In this document: piece by piece, positions 8,051 to 18,700 of the stretch
Layout of the letters: every line of letters begins with the position of its first letter
Numbering within the stretch: the first letter of the stretch is position 1
Assembly: GCA_023457895.1 (NCBI GenBank)
Contig: JAEXAY010000005.1
Span: 278,083-342,082, forward strand
Length of the DNA stretch: 64,000 nucleotides
Source of the DNA: Pseudomonadota bacterium
GTDB lineage: Bacteria; Pseudomonadota; Alphaproteobacteria; Sphingomonadales; Sphingomonadaceae
Direction: 5' to 3'
Made by a program: the position numbers and the translations under genes
Notes under the pieces: model-generated
What the model was told of the DNA's origin: nothing
The model's database searches: none
Seen by the model: the letters and a program-made list of their open reading frames with translations, nothing else

Positions 8051-11000
8051 GTGATTCATGGGATACACCGGTGGAGCGCGACGTTTATCCTGTTCCTGGG
8101 TAGTGTAGCGGCTTCGCCGGTTTTTGCGACCGCTCAAGCCCCGCTCGCAGCGGAAAATTTTCCTGTCGGCAATGCGGGGGTGGCGTGTGAGGCGCAGGGG
8201 GTGTCGCTCGCTGGCCAGCGCGACAGCGTGTTCGACCGCAAATGGGCGATATTGTGCCGCGACGTCGCCTCCCCGGTCGGTACGGCCTGGGTGTTGCGTC
8301 ATCCGGAGCGCGCCGCCGCCATCGTCACGGCCAGCCGCAGCGAAGCGCTGGATTGCGGTCAGCCGGAGACAGCAGGGCCAAGCGCAGCGATCAGCGAACG
8401 GCGCTGTGTCGGACGCAAGACCGGGCTTTCCTATCTGAGCTATGCTGCCACGCGCGACGGCCGTTCTTATATCGTCGAAGGCATTTCGGGTTATGAAAGC
8501 GCGCTCCGGCTCGCGCTGCAAAGCCTGATGGAAAACCGGCTGGTCGAGGGCGAGGTCAGCGTCGTTTCAACGGGCGCCGGCAGCGCGGTGGCGCTCGCCA
8601 ATGCGGTACGGCGCGATCCCGACATGCTCATCGGCCAGGGCTATCACCGCAACAATGCGGGCGCCTATGCCGAGGCGGCAGAATTGTTCGAGGGCGTGGA
8701 AGCGGCGCAGCAGGGCGACGAGGACGGGGCCGAGCGGGAGCGCCGCCGCCATGAAACCCTCGTCAACCGCGGTCTTCAACTCTCCAATATCGGAGAATTT
8801 TCCCAGGCCACCCGGATTTTCGACCAGGCGCGCGCGTTGGCCGCACGCGATCCGGTTCAGGTGCGCCTCAGCCGCAACTTCGAAGCGATTGATGCGCTCA
8901 ACCGCGGCGATCTGGAGGGCGTCGGGACTATTCTGGCGCGCCCGGTGCCACCGGTTGAAGCCGCGCCGCAACAGGGCGACGGCAGCATCGCGATCGACCG
9001 GGTTGCAGCGCTTGGCCTTAATGCAGGCGGCAACGGCTCGCTCGCGGAAACGCTCAGTGGCGAGACGCGGCTGACGCCCGCCGAACGGGCGGCGATCATC
9101 GATTCGCAGGCTGGAGCCATCGGCGCGACCGTTCAGCGCATGCGCGGCGATAATGACGCGGCGCTCGTAACGCTCGACCGCGCGCTGGCGGACGCCGTGC
9201 GCGTGCGCGACGGGCGCGTGCTATCAATCATCCGGTTGCGGGCGCAGATTATCGGCGAAATGGCGCTGGCGGAGGAAAACAAGGGCAATGTCGGCGCGGC
9301 GGAAAGCCGGTTGCGCGAGGCCCTGGCGCTGGTTGAAACCCAATATCCAGACAGCGCATCGATGAATGCCGCGCGGGCGCGGCTCGCGGGCTTTCTCGGA
9401 CGGCACGGGCGTGAAGCCGAAGCGCGGGCGGCGTTCCGCGCCATCACCGCCAATGTCATAGGGGCGCGCGGCGCGCTGGTCGGCATGGCCAATCTGATGC
9501 AGCCCTATTTCTCCATGCTCGCGGGCGGCAGCGGCAGCGATCTCGACGACCTGTTCCTAGCCAGCCAGCTGATCGAACGCTCGGGCGCCGCCGATAGCCT
9601 CGCCCAGCTCTCGCGCCAGCTCGAAGGCGGCGACAGCAAGGCGTCGGCGCTCTACCGGGAATCCCTGTCGGTCGGACGCGACATCGAACGCAACCGCATT
9701 CTCCTCGCGCAAGCCGGCGCGGCGAATGATAATGCCGCTCTGATCGCCCAGTTGCAGGCGCGGCAGGAAAGCTTGCAGCAGGACCAGCTCCGGCTGGTGC
9801 AGGCGCTGTCCGCCTTCCCGCAATTCCGGGCTGCGACGCGCAATTATCTGTCGTTGGGTGAATTGCGCGCCGCGCTGAAACCAGGAGAAGCCTATCTCAA
9901 GCTGATCGATATCGGCAGCGACGCCTATGCCTTGTGGATCACCCCCGAGTCGGCCCGCAGCTGGCGGATCGAGGGCGGCGCTGGCGGCATGGCCGACGAC
10001 GTTACCGAACTGCGCGCCAGCATTTCCGAAACTGTCAACGGCGTCAGCTCGACCTATCCTTTCGACGTCGACCGGGCGCGGGCGCTGTTCGGCAAGCTGC
10101 TTGGCCCGGTGGCGGCAGAATTGCCCGCGACGCGGCATCTCGTCTTCGAGCCTGACGGCGCGATGCTGCAACTCCCGCTCAATCTCCTGACCGGCGATGA
10201 TGCGGGCATCGCGGCCTATCACAAGCGGGTCGCAGATGGCGGCGACGAATTTGATTTCCGCGGTATCGGCTGGGCCGGACGCGACCGGGTGATCAGCACC
10301 GCGCTATCAAGCGCTGGTTTCCGCGATGCGCGCCGGGCACCGGTGTCGGCAGCACCGCAGGCTTTTCTGGGGCTCGGCGAAAACCAGCCGCTTGGCGCGG
10401 CGGGGAAGCCCGCCGCCACGGCGGGGGATGATTGCAGCTGGCCCGCGGCCACCTGGAATCATCCGATTTCCGGGCAGGAACTGATGGATGCGTCGCGCGC
10501 GATCGGGCCGGACGGATCCCGCCTGCTGACCGGTGCGGCGTTTACCGACACCGCGCTCGCCGCCGGAGATGTGGCGGGACAGTTCAAGATCCTCCACTTC
10601 GCGACCCACGGCCTCGTCACGCCGCCGCGCGATGCCTGTCCGGCGCGCCCTGCGCTGGTCACCTCGTTCGGCGGCGCCACTTCGGACGGATTGCTGCGTT
10701 TCGACGAAATATTCAACCTCGCGCTCGATGCCGATCTGGTCGTGCTGTCGGCGTGCGATACCGCGGGTGAAGCGAGTGAAGCCGCAACCCGGGAGGCCGG
10801 ACTCGTCACCGGCGGCGGGCAGGCGCTCGACGGCTTGGTGCGCGCCTTCATCGCGGCGGGCGGCCGGCAGGTGATCGCCAGCCATTGGCCCGCGCCGGAT
10901 GATTTTGACGCGACCGGACGGCTCTTTTCCGGCTTTTACGGTGGCCGCGCGCTGTCGCAAGGCGAAGCGCTGCTACAGGCCCAGCGCGGACTGATGGACG

Positions 11001-11080
11001 ATGCGCGCACTTCGCATCCCTTCTACTGGGCCGGATTTGCCATCATCGGCGATGGCGCGCGCGCGATGCCCGGCCGCTAA
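8051..11080 (+). CDS. Exported TPR-CHAT domain protein (caspase-like peptidase family)
   Basis: A 1009-residue protein. A GTG start at 8051 is chosen because GGGGAGGA lies 5-6 bases before it and the product then begins with a signal peptide (hydrophobic core about residues 8-25, likely cut after VFATAQA). Residues about 180-480 contain TPR-like helical repeats (for example GYHRNNAGAYAEAAELFEG). The C-terminal CHAT domain (about 600-1005) keeps the catalytic dyad: His853 in HFATHG and Cys902 in LSACDT, and ends with the typical HPFYWAGFAIIGD. CHAT proteins are clan CD cysteine peptidases related to separase and caspases. Export to the periplasm and position before a cyclase and a two-partner secretion pair suggest a role in envelope signalling or processing; the substrate is unknown. 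Confidence 0.85.
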   Translation: MIHGIHRWSATFILFLGSVAASPVFATAQAPLAAENFPVGNAGVACEAQGVSLAGQRDSVFDRKWAILCRDVASPVGTAWVLRHPERAAAIVTASRSEALDCGQPETAGPSAAISERRCVGRKTGLSYLSYAATRDGRSYIVEGISGYESALRLALQSLMENRLVEGEVSVVSTGAGSAVALANAVRRDPDMLIGQGYHRNNAGAYAEAAELFEGVEAAQQGDEDGAERERRRHETLVNRGLQLSNIGEFSQATRIFDQARALAARDPVQVRLSRNFEAIDALNRGDLEGVGTILARPVPPVEAAPQQGDGSIAIDRVAALGLNAGGNGSLAETLSGETRLTPAERAAIIDSQAGAIGATVQRMRGDNDAALVTLDRALADAVRVRDGRVLSIIRLRAQIIGEMALAEENKGNVGAAESRLREALALVETQYPDSASMNAARARLAGFLGRHGREAEARAAFRAITANVIGARGALVGMANLMQPYFSMLAGGSGSDLDDLFLASQLIERSGAADSLAQLSRQLEGGDSKASALYRESLSVGRDIERNRILLAQAGAANDNAALIAQLQARQESLQQDQLRLVQALSAFPQFRAATRNYLSLGELRAALKPGEAYLKLIDIGSDAYALWITPESARSWRIEGGAGGMADDVTELRASISETVNGVSSTYPFDVDRARALFGKLLGPVAAELPATRHLVFEPDGAMLQLPLNLLTGDDAGIAAYHKRVADGGDEFDFRGIGWAGRDRVISTALSSAGFRDARRAPVSAAPQAFLGLGENQPLGAAGKPAATAGDDCSWPAATWNHPISGQELMDASRAIGPDGSRLLTGAAFTDTALAAGDVAGQFKILHFATHGLVTPPRDACPARPALVTSFGGATSDGLLRFDEIFNLALDADLVVLSACDTAGEASEAATREAGLVTGGGQALDGLVRAFIAAGGRQVIASHWPAPDDFDATGRLFSGFYGGRALSQGEALLQAQRGLMDDARTSHPFYWAGFAIIGDGARAMPGR

Positions 11081-11090
11081 GGAACGCCCT

Positions 11091-13112
11091 TTGAACGACG
11101 CCCTTCCGTCACCTGCGCGCCGGGGCCTTCTGGCGAAGGGCTGGCGCAACCTGCGAGCGGCGGGACCGCGCCGGCTCTGGGCCACGGCACTGCTGCTCCT
11201 CGCCGCCGGGCTGCTGGCGATGGTTAGCTGGTCCTTGCCGGTGTTCGGCGATGCGGAACGCGCGCTCTATGATCTGCGCGCCTTTCTTGCCGCTCCGCGC
11301 GCGGAGCAGGATCCGCGCATCCAGCTTGTCGTATATGACGATCAGACGCTCATCGAAGCACGCAAGCGTTCGCCGCTCGATCGCGGCCTGCTGGCCCGCG
11401 CGCTGCGCAATCTGGATGCGATGGGTGCAAAGGCGATCGGCATCGACATATTGTTCGATCAGGTTCAGGACGAGGATGACGAGCTCATCGCGACATTGCG
11501 CGCGATGAAGACGCCGGTCTCGGTCGGCTACACCAATCTCCAGAGCAACCGCGACGATATCACTTATGAACAGCAGCAGTATCTCGACGCCTTTGTCGCG
11601 CGCCTCGCGGGAAGCCGCGCCCACCCTGCGAGTATCCAGCTCGACTATGCCCATGGTGTAACGCGCAACTGGCCGCGTCCGGAATCGGGACGCCTTGAAC
11701 TTCTGTCCCGCTCGATGCTGAAAGATGCCGGCGAGGCGCAGGCGAAAAACTTTGCCGGTTATACCGGAACGATCCGCTATCGCATTGCGGCTGACGAGGG
11801 CCGCCCCGAATTTTCCTCGTTGCGGATCGATCTTTTCGCCGATCCCACCCTGGCCGAAGCGATGCGCAGCCAGATCGAGGGGCGTTATGTGCTGATCGGC
11901 GGCGATATTGTCGACACCGACCGGGTGGAAACCACGCTTTCGTCGATCATGGGGCAGAGCGTGCCCGGCATTCAGGTGCATGCGGCGATGATCGCGCAGA
12001 TGCTCGATGGCGCGGCGTTGCATCCGTTGCCGTTCTGGGGTGTGGCCGGACTGACGGTCCTGGTCCTGGCGATGGCCGCTATGTCAGGCTTGCTGGAGCT
12101 GCCGCTGTTCAAGGCGGCCCCCTTGATAGCGGGTCAGCTCGCCATAATCGGCGGACTGCCTTTCCTGCTCCAGCAGCACGGCACCGATACGCAGGGACTG
12201 CCCGCGTTCGGGTGGATTGCGGGATGGATCATGGCCTATGCCGCGGTTGGCGCGGCGGCGCGGGCCTCGGGGGCCGAACAGCGCCGCTTCGCGCATGCCG
12301 CGCTCGGCAAATATCTGCCTCGTGACATCGCCCAGCAGATCATCGACAATCCCGAACTGCTCGCGCTCAAGGGCACCAAGCAGAATCTCTATATCCTCTT
12401 CAGCGACCTTGAAGGCTTCACCAAGCTCGCCCATGCGCTTCCGCCCGAAACCGTCGCGAAGCTCCTCAACGATTATCTGGAAAAGCTGAGCCAGGTCGTA
12501 CTCGATCGCGGCGGGGTCATCGACAAATTTGTCGGCGATGCGGTCATCGCATTCTGGGGTGCACCGATTGCGCGCGCCGACGATGCCCAGCGCGCGGCCG
12601 ATGCCGCGACGGCACTGTGGCAGGCGGGCGAGGAATTTCGCCGCAGTGTCGATCCGTCGCTGCCGCCGATCGGCAAGACGCGCGTGGGCCTCCATTATGG
12701 CGAGGCGATCGTCGGCAATTTCGGCGGGGAGAGCCGCATCCAATATACCGCGCTCGGCGACAGCATGAATACCGCGTCCCGGCTGGAATCGGCCAACAAG
12801 CCGCTGGGCACGAGCGTGCTCGCAAGCGGCGAGTTCATCACCCACGCTCCCGATGCGGCTGCGGTGTGGCGGCCGATGGGCAAGGTGGTCCTGCGCGGCC
12901 GGTCGCGCCCGGTCGAAATCTTTGAATTCGCTCCGCAGTTTCCGGCGGAAGACCGCGCCGCGCTCCAGGATGCCCTCGCGCTTTCCGACCCGGATGCCGC
13001 CGCGACCCGGATCGCCGAACTCGCAGCCCGTTTTCCGCAAGACTCCGGCTTGCAAAATCTGGCATACAGAATGTCACATCTGCCCAAAGGAGAGGCTTAT
13101 GTTCTGGAATAA
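11091..13112 (+). CDS. CHASE2-domain class III adenylate cyclase
   Basis: A 673-residue membrane cyclase. A TTG start at 11091 is favoured, with AAGGAA just before it; an upstream ATG would run far into the CHAT gene. After one N-terminal helix (about 25-50) comes a periplasmic CHASE2 sensor (about 55-305), then two or three helices (about 320-400), then the catalytic domain. Metal-binding Asp439 (FSDLEGFT) and Asp483 (FVGDAVIAFW), base-selecting Lys479 and Thr553 (YTALGD), and transition-state Asn560 and Arg564 are all present. The Lys/Thr pair marks class IIIb adenylate cyclases. All catalytic residues are intact, so it should make cAMP. It lies 10 bases after the CHAT gene and overlaps the next gene. 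Confidence 0.9.
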   Translation: MNDALPSPARRGLLAKGWRNLRAAGPRRLWATALLLLAAGLLAMVSWSLPVFGDAERALYDLRAFLAAPRAEQDPRIQLVVYDDQTLIEARKRSPLDRGLLARALRNLDAMGAKAIGIDILFDQVQDEDDELIATLRAMKTPVSVGYTNLQSNRDDITYEQQQYLDAFVARLAGSRAHPASIQLDYAHGVTRNWPRPESGRLELLSRSMLKDAGEAQAKNFAGYTGTIRYRIAADEGRPEFSSLRIDLFADPTLAEAMRSQIEGRYVLIGGDIVDTDRVETTLSSIMGQSVPGIQVHAAMIAQMLDGAALHPLPFWGVAGLTVLVLAMAAMSGLLELPLFKAAPLIAGQLAIIGGLPFLLQQHGTDTQGLPAFGWIAGWIMAYAAVGAAARASGAEQRRFAHAALGKYLPRDIAQQIIDNPELLALKGTKQNLYILFSDLEGFTKLAHALPPETVAKLLNDYLEKLSQVVLDRGGVIDKFVGDAVIAFWGAPIARADDAQRAADAATALWQAGEEFRRSVDPSLPPIGKTRVGLHYGEAIVGNFGGESRIQYTALGDSMNTASRLESANKPLGTSVLASGEFITHAPDAAAVWRPMGKVVLRGRSRPVEIFEFAPQFPAEDRAALQDALALSDPDAAATRIAELAARFPQDSGLQNLAYRMSHLPKGEAYVLE

Positions 13113-13818
13113 GATTGTCTGGAAACTTGCGGCGGCCGTCGCGGCGACGGCGTTTTCGTCAACCGCAGCGCTGGCCGCGATCGTCGTTGCATCGAGCGGG
13201 CCATCGGCGCGGGATTATCCGGTCGGCCGGAAGCTTGATGATAAGGGCAGCATTACCTTGCGCGCCGGCGACACGGTGACGATCCTCGACAGTAAAGGTA
13301 CGCGCGTGCTGCGCGGCGCGGGCACCTTCCGCATAAGCCAGCCGGGAGAAGCGAGCCGGGCATCGACCCTTAACGCCATTACCCGCCAGCGCGCATCCTC
13401 GCGGGTCCGCACCGGGGCCGTCCGGAACGACGGCACCGGACCGGTCGCCAGCCCAAGCATCTGGTATGTGAATATCGTCACAAATGGCCCGCAATGCGTG
13501 ACCAGCCTCGATGCGATCCGCTTCTGGCGGCCGGATACAAAAACGGCGGCGAATTACACGGTCACGGATACCCGCTCGGGCAGCAGGACAGCGCTCGATT
13601 TCGCCGCGGGCGACATGCTGGCGACGTGGAATCTCAACAAGTCTGCCGTTTCCGGCGATCAGTTCAGCATCGCGGCACCGGACGGTAAAAGGCTTGGAGA
13701 GATGAGCTTCGTACTCATTCCGGACGTTCCGCGCGATCCGGAAGCGGTCGCTGCGGCGCTGATCGAAAAAGGCTGCTCGGCCCAGCTCAACCTCCTCGCG
13801 CTTTCGACCATGATCTGA
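13099..13818 (+). CDS. Exported FecR-like domain protein, function unknown
   Basis: A 239-residue protein starting at the ATG at 13099, with AAAGGAGA upstream. It overlaps the cyclase gene by 14 bases. A signal peptide covers about residues 1-26 (WKLAAAVAATAFSSTAALA). The middle part (LRAGDTVTILDSKGTRVLRG) resembles the FecR beta-sandwich, which in other proteins links envelope signals to transcription or surface structures. The C-terminal half (TSLDAIRFWRPDTKTA onward) is not one I recognise. Coupling to the cyclase suggests one transcription unit with the CHAT gene. The FecR assignment is weak. Confidence 0.65.
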   Translation: MFWNKIVWKLAAAVAATAFSSTAALAAIVVASSGPSARDYPVGRKLDDKGSITLRAGDTVTILDSKGTRVLRGAGTFRISQPGEASRASTLNAITRQRASSRVRTGAVRNDGTGPVASPSIWYVNIVTNGPQCVTSLDAIRFWRPDTKTAANYTVTDTRSGSRTALDFAAGDMLATWNLNKSAVSGDQFSIAAPDGKRLGEMSFVLIPDVPRDPEAVAAALIEKGCSAQLNLLALSTMI

Positions 13819-13881
13819 TCGTCCGTTTCTGGGTTGCCAGCGGTGCAAAGCCGCGAGTAAGAAGAAAAGATCATAAAAATT

Positions 13882-13890
13882 AAGGTCGCA
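13882..13890 (+). promoter_or_regulatory. Shared upstream motif AAGGTCGCA (copy 2)
   Basis: Second copy of the motif seen before the CHAT gene, 51 bases before the tpsB start. It sits in the AT-rich gap 13819-13941, the most AT-rich short stretch in this part of the window and a plausible promoter region for tpsB-tpsA and the cytochrome genes. Confidence 0.3.
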
Positions 13891-13941
13891 TAATCAAATT
13901 ATTTATAGACTGCACCGGCAACGGCTGCAGCAGGGGGATTT

Positions 13942-15744
13942 ATGCGGGCTACAAGCGCGATCGCGCTCAAGGGCAGGAGAGAGGCGCATGGCGCGGTGCT
14001 CGCAGCGGCGGCGGGCCTCCTCGCGTTGCCCTCGGCCGGTCTGGCACAAGGCATACCGCAACCCACACGCGAGGAGCTCGACCCAGGCCGCTTTTCGCGC
14101 CCTGAGCTTCCGGCCGGACCGCGCCTTTCCATAGAAGGCGGTATCGAGCGCGGCCCCTGCCCGTTTGCGGACGGCGCCTATGCTGGGATGACCGTCAATT
14201 TTTCGTCGGTCGATTTCGCCAATCCGGGACCGGTGACCGCAGCGGATCTCGCCGCGTCCTGGAGCGAGTTCGCCGGACGCGATGTGCCGCTTGCTACCAT
14301 CTGCGAGGTGCGCGACCGGGCCGCTACCATGCTGCGCCAGAGGGGCTATCTGGCGGCGGTGCAGGTTCCGCCGCAGCGCATCGACAAGGGCGGCACGGTG
14401 CGACTCGATATTCTGACGGCGCGGCTGGTCGATGTGCAGGCACGCGGTGAAACCGGACATTCCGAAAAGCTGATCGCGGCGCATCTCGCCAGGCTGTCGG
14501 CAAAGCCCTATTTCAACACGCGGGAGGCGGAACGGCAACTGCTCCTCCTGCGCGATCTGCCCGGCTATGATGTCAGGCTCGTGCTGCGGCCGACGGGCAC
14601 GGCGCCGGGCGAAGTCACCGGCGAGGTCTCCATCAGCCGCCAGCCCTATGAACTGATCGCATCGGTGCAGAATCTGGCGACGCGCGAAACCGGGCGCTTT
14701 GGTGGCTTCGTCCAGTTTGCCGCCAATGATCTCATCGGACTGGGCGACCGCACCGCGATCAGTCTCTACAACAGCGCGCAGTTGCATGAGCAGACTGTGC
14801 TCCAGCTGCAACATGACCTGTCAATCGGCGCGGACGGACTGCGGCTTGGCGGCAAGATCCTGCACGGCTGGGGGCGTCCCGACGTGCTCGACGGCCGCAT
14901 CAGGACGCGTTCGCTGATCGGGCAGCTCACGCTGAGCTATCCGTTCGTCCGCCGCCAGACCCATTCGCTGTATGGCAGCGGCGGGGTCGAACTGATCAAC
15001 CAGGCGGTCAATTTTGCCGGAGCGCCGCTCAGCCGCGACCGGCTGCGTGTCCTGTTCGGCCGGGTGGCGTTCGACGCGATCGACGGGGACAGCCTGCGCG
15101 GCTCCGGCGGATTCAGCGCGAACGAGCCACGCTGGCGTGCCGGTGCGGGGATCGAATTGCGGCAGGGGATCGCCGGGCTGGGCGCGTCGCGGCGATGCAA
15201 GCCGGTATCGGCCTGCCTGCCGCCCAATGATACCCCCAGCAATCTGCTGGCCAATCCGGCCGCGAGCGTTGTCCGGCTTGACGGTGCGTTCGAATATCGG
15301 CCGGTGCCACAGGTCACGTTCGCGGTTTCGCCCCGGGCGCAATATACGCGCAGCCAGCTGCTCGGTTATGAACAGTTCAGCCTCGGCAACTACACGGTCG
15401 GCCGCGGCTTCGACCCGGGTATCGTGCAGGGCGACATCGGTGTTGGCGCGATGATCGAGCTGCGCGCCGGACGGCTTGCCCCGCGCTCGCAGAAGGCGCT
15501 GGCCTGGCAGCCCTACGCCTTTTTCGACGCCGCCTGGGCGTGGAGCAACGATGGCGGCCTTACCAATGACCCGCGCCGCCTGCTTTCGGCAGGCGGCGGT
15601 GTCCGCGCGCGCTGGGGCGATCATGCCGATTTCAACATGGCGCTGGCCGTGCCGCTGGAAAAGGCGGGCTTGCAGGCCCGGCGCGGCGACGTGCGGCTGC
15701 TCTTTTCCCTAACCACAAGGATCATCCCATGGCTGACGCAATAG
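13942..15744 (+). CDS. Two-partner secretion outer-membrane transporter (ShlB/FhaC/HecB family)
   Basis: A 600-residue TpsB protein that should export the large TpsA encoded just after it. It has a signal peptide (about 1-36, ending LPSAGLAQ), a POTRA region (about 60-240, with LRQRGYLAAVQVPPQ and RLDILTARLVDVQ), and a C-terminal beta-barrel (about 250-600). The loop motif YTVGRGFDPG corresponds to the conserved VRGY/F motif of Omp85/TpsB barrels. GGGGGA upstream supports the start. Its last 16 bases overlap the tpsA start, the typical arrangement for such pairs. Confidence 0.93.
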   Translation: MRATSAIALKGRREAHGAVLAAAAGLLALPSAGLAQGIPQPTREELDPGRFSRPELPAGPRLSIEGGIERGPCPFADGAYAGMTVNFSSVDFANPGPVTAADLAASWSEFAGRDVPLATICEVRDRAATMLRQRGYLAAVQVPPQRIDKGGTVRLDILTARLVDVQARGETGHSEKLIAAHLARLSAKPYFNTREAERQLLLLRDLPGYDVRLVLRPTGTAPGEVTGEVSISRQPYELIASVQNLATRETGRFGGFVQFAANDLIGLGDRTAISLYNSAQLHEQTVLQLQHDLSIGADGLRLGGKILHGWGRPDVLDGRIRTRSLIGQLTLSYPFVRRQTHSLYGSGGVELINQAVNFAGAPLSRDRLRVLFGRVAFDAIDGDSLRGSGGFSANEPRWRAGAGIELRQGIAGLGASRRCKPVSACLPPNDTPSNLLANPAASVVRLDGAFEYRPVPQVTFAVSPRAQYTRSQLLGYEQFSLGNYTVGRGFDPGIVQGDIGVGAMIELRAGRLAPRSQKALAWQPYAFFDAAWAWSNDGGLTNDPRRLLSAGGGVRARWGDHADFNMALAVPLEKAGLQARRGDVRLLFSLTTRIIPWLTQ

Positions 15745-18700
15745 AACGGACGGGTCTTCGTCTCGGCGGACGGCTTTTCTCCAGCTCGGCAATATGCGGT
15801 ACTCTGGCGATGGCGCTGCTGCTGTCCCCGGCGGCCGTCAAGGCGCAGGGCTTTCAAGGGACCGGAACGCCGGTTTTGGGCGGTCCCACCATTACCCAGA
15901 CGCCGGCGGGACCAGGTACGCCTGCAAAAACGACAATCGACATCAATGAGCCCTCCTCCATCATCAACTGGACGCCATCCGACACCACGGGCACCGGGGT
16001 CATCGACTTCCTTCCCGCCGGAACGGTCGCGTCCTTCGCCGCCAGTCCCTCGTTGCCGGGCACTTACACGGTTCTGAACCGGGTCATTCCCACCGACGCG
16101 ACGGGCATTCCCGTTGCGCGGCAGATTGCCTTCAACGGTACGGTCGACGGCCCCGGCGGCAACATCTGGTTCTATAGTCCAACCGGCATTCTCGTCGGAG
16201 CAACCGCCGCATTCAATGTCGGCAGCCTGGTTCTCACCACCAACGATATCGATACGACAGGCGGCTTCACCGATGCCAATGGCTACATCCGGTTCCGCGG
16301 CGTGACCGGATCGACCGGGCGCGTCGCGATCAGCGCAGGAGCACAGATCAACGCAACCGGCCCGGACGCTTATGTCGCACTCGTATCCGCGCGGGTGGAA
16401 CAGGGCGGCAATATCAACGCTGACGGCTCAACCGCGCTTATCGCTGCCGAGCAGGTCGACCTGCGCTTTACCGCCGGGCTGATCGACTTCCAGATTCTGC
16501 AGGGTTCGGAAGACAATAATGGTATCGTCCATAGCGGCGTGACCGGCGGTCCGGCATCGACGGCAGCCGCGGACATCCAGCAGATCGCGATGGTCGCGGT
16601 TCCCAAGAATAACGCGATGACCATGCTGCTGTCCGGCTCTGCGGGCTATGCTCCGGCGGCATCGGCGGCGGCAGACGGCAGCGGCATCATATTGACCGCA
16701 GGAAATACTCCCGCGGCCCCGGTGGCGAATATCGCAATCGGCACCATGAATTTCAGCAACGCAGTGACCGCCACCGCCGATAACGCAATCACCATTGCCC
16801 CGGCGGCTGGCGGAACAACCAGCTTTCAGACCGATGCCGCGCTGAACTCGCTTCGCACCATCACCGCCACGGCGCAGGCGGGCAGCCAGATAACGGCCGC
16901 AGGAGACCTGGTCTTGCGATCGGGCACCGATACGCAGGGCGGCGTCATCAGCGTGGAGGCGCAGGGACCGGCCGGCGCGCTCGCCGCCGGGCTAATCAAC
17001 GCGACCGGAACGCTGACCGCGGACGCGTCGGCGATCTCAGGTTTGTTTAACGCATCGGATGCCTACGGAGGAACAATCAGCCTGTCCGCAAACGGCGGGA
17101 CGATTACCGCAGGCAGGATCAACCTGTTTGCACCGGCACAGGGTTCGGGCGGCGATTCAGCAGTTAGCGGGATTCTTTCCGGCAGCGGATACGGCGGCAC
17201 GATCGCGGTCAATTCCGGAAACGGGGGCACAATTGCGGCACCGTTCTTCAACGCCGACGCCCGGGGCTTCGGCGGGACGAATGGCGCCGGAAACGGCACG
17301 GGTGGCGTGATCCGCATCGCGGATACAGCCGCGGTCCTGCCCGATGCCATCGGCGGATCGCTCGCGCTGGGTGCTATTACGCTGACTACCGAAGGGAATG
17401 GCTCGCTGGGTCCAGCTCAATCGGGCAGCGGCCACGGCGGCTCAGCCGGGGTGACCCTGTCGCGTCAATCGCATGGCTGGAATTCGTTTCAGGCGAATAG
17501 CGGCGGCATCGGCGCGCATTCCGAAGGCGGCGCATCGCTGGCAGGAAGCGCGACAGCACGGCCGGACGCCATCAACCTGACAATTTCGGGACCGGCTTCG
17601 CTCACGGTTACCGATCTGAATCTATCGGCCGATGCTTATACGCCGCCCAATGGCGGAGCTAATAGCGCAACGGCCGGAACCGTCTTGGTCAATGTTTCGA
17701 ACGGTGGCACCTTGTCGGTTCCAGCAGACATGACGCTCACTGCCAATGCGGGCGTTGCCGCGCAGTTCCTTTCGTTTTTACCGGACACCACGCCAACCAT
17801 CAATGCCGGCAATGCGTCACTGCTGGCCGATGGCGGCACGGCCACCATCGGATTTTTGTCTGTGCAGGCAAATGGAGAAGGCGCGGGGGCCAATACACAG
17901 GCAGGGGCAGTCACTGGCGGTACCGCGGCCGTTGGCGCCATCAATGGGGGCACGATCAGCGTCACCAGTAGTACAACCCAGATTGAAGCCCAGGCGCTCG
18001 GCAACAGCGGGCCGGTGGCTGCCAACGCAACAGGCGGCTCTGCAAGGCTTTATGTCAGCGATGGCACCGTCGATTTCACCGGGTCGGTGATCGTTTCGGC
18101 GAGCGCTACACGCGGCACGGTTGGCAGTTTCACGGGCAACGGTTTCAATGCGACTGGCGGCACCGCGGTCGCCGAGATTCAGGCGGGCGCTACCGGCACC
18201 GGACAAATGACGCTGGCGGGTTCTCTCGAGGTGCGTGCGGATGGAGACAGCCGCAATACAGCCGCCGAACAGGGCAATGGCGGGACAGGAACTGGCGGCA
18301 TCGCACGGCTTGCGGTGGCAGCGGGTCAGTTGACAGCGGCGCAGGCGACGGTGTCCGCAGCCGGTTTTGGCGCGACTTCGGCAGAAGCCCTGGCTGGTGC
18401 CGGTTACACGGCCGGTAACGGCGTGGGCGGCAACGCATCGATTGCATTGACTGGTGGATCGTCTTCCGTGCCCGGACTCGTCATCGATGCGAGCGGCCTC
18501 GCAGGGAGCGGCGAGAGCTTTTTCCAAGGTGCGCCGGCTATGGCTGGCGCCGGTCTCGGCGGCAGCGCTATCCTGAACGCCGATGGGGGCACGCTGATCA
18601 ATGATAGCCTGTCGCTTACGGCCGACGGGACCGGCGGGACAGGTGCGGACGAAGTAGGAGGCCTGATCCCCGCTCCGGCCGGCAATGGCGGAAGCGGCAC

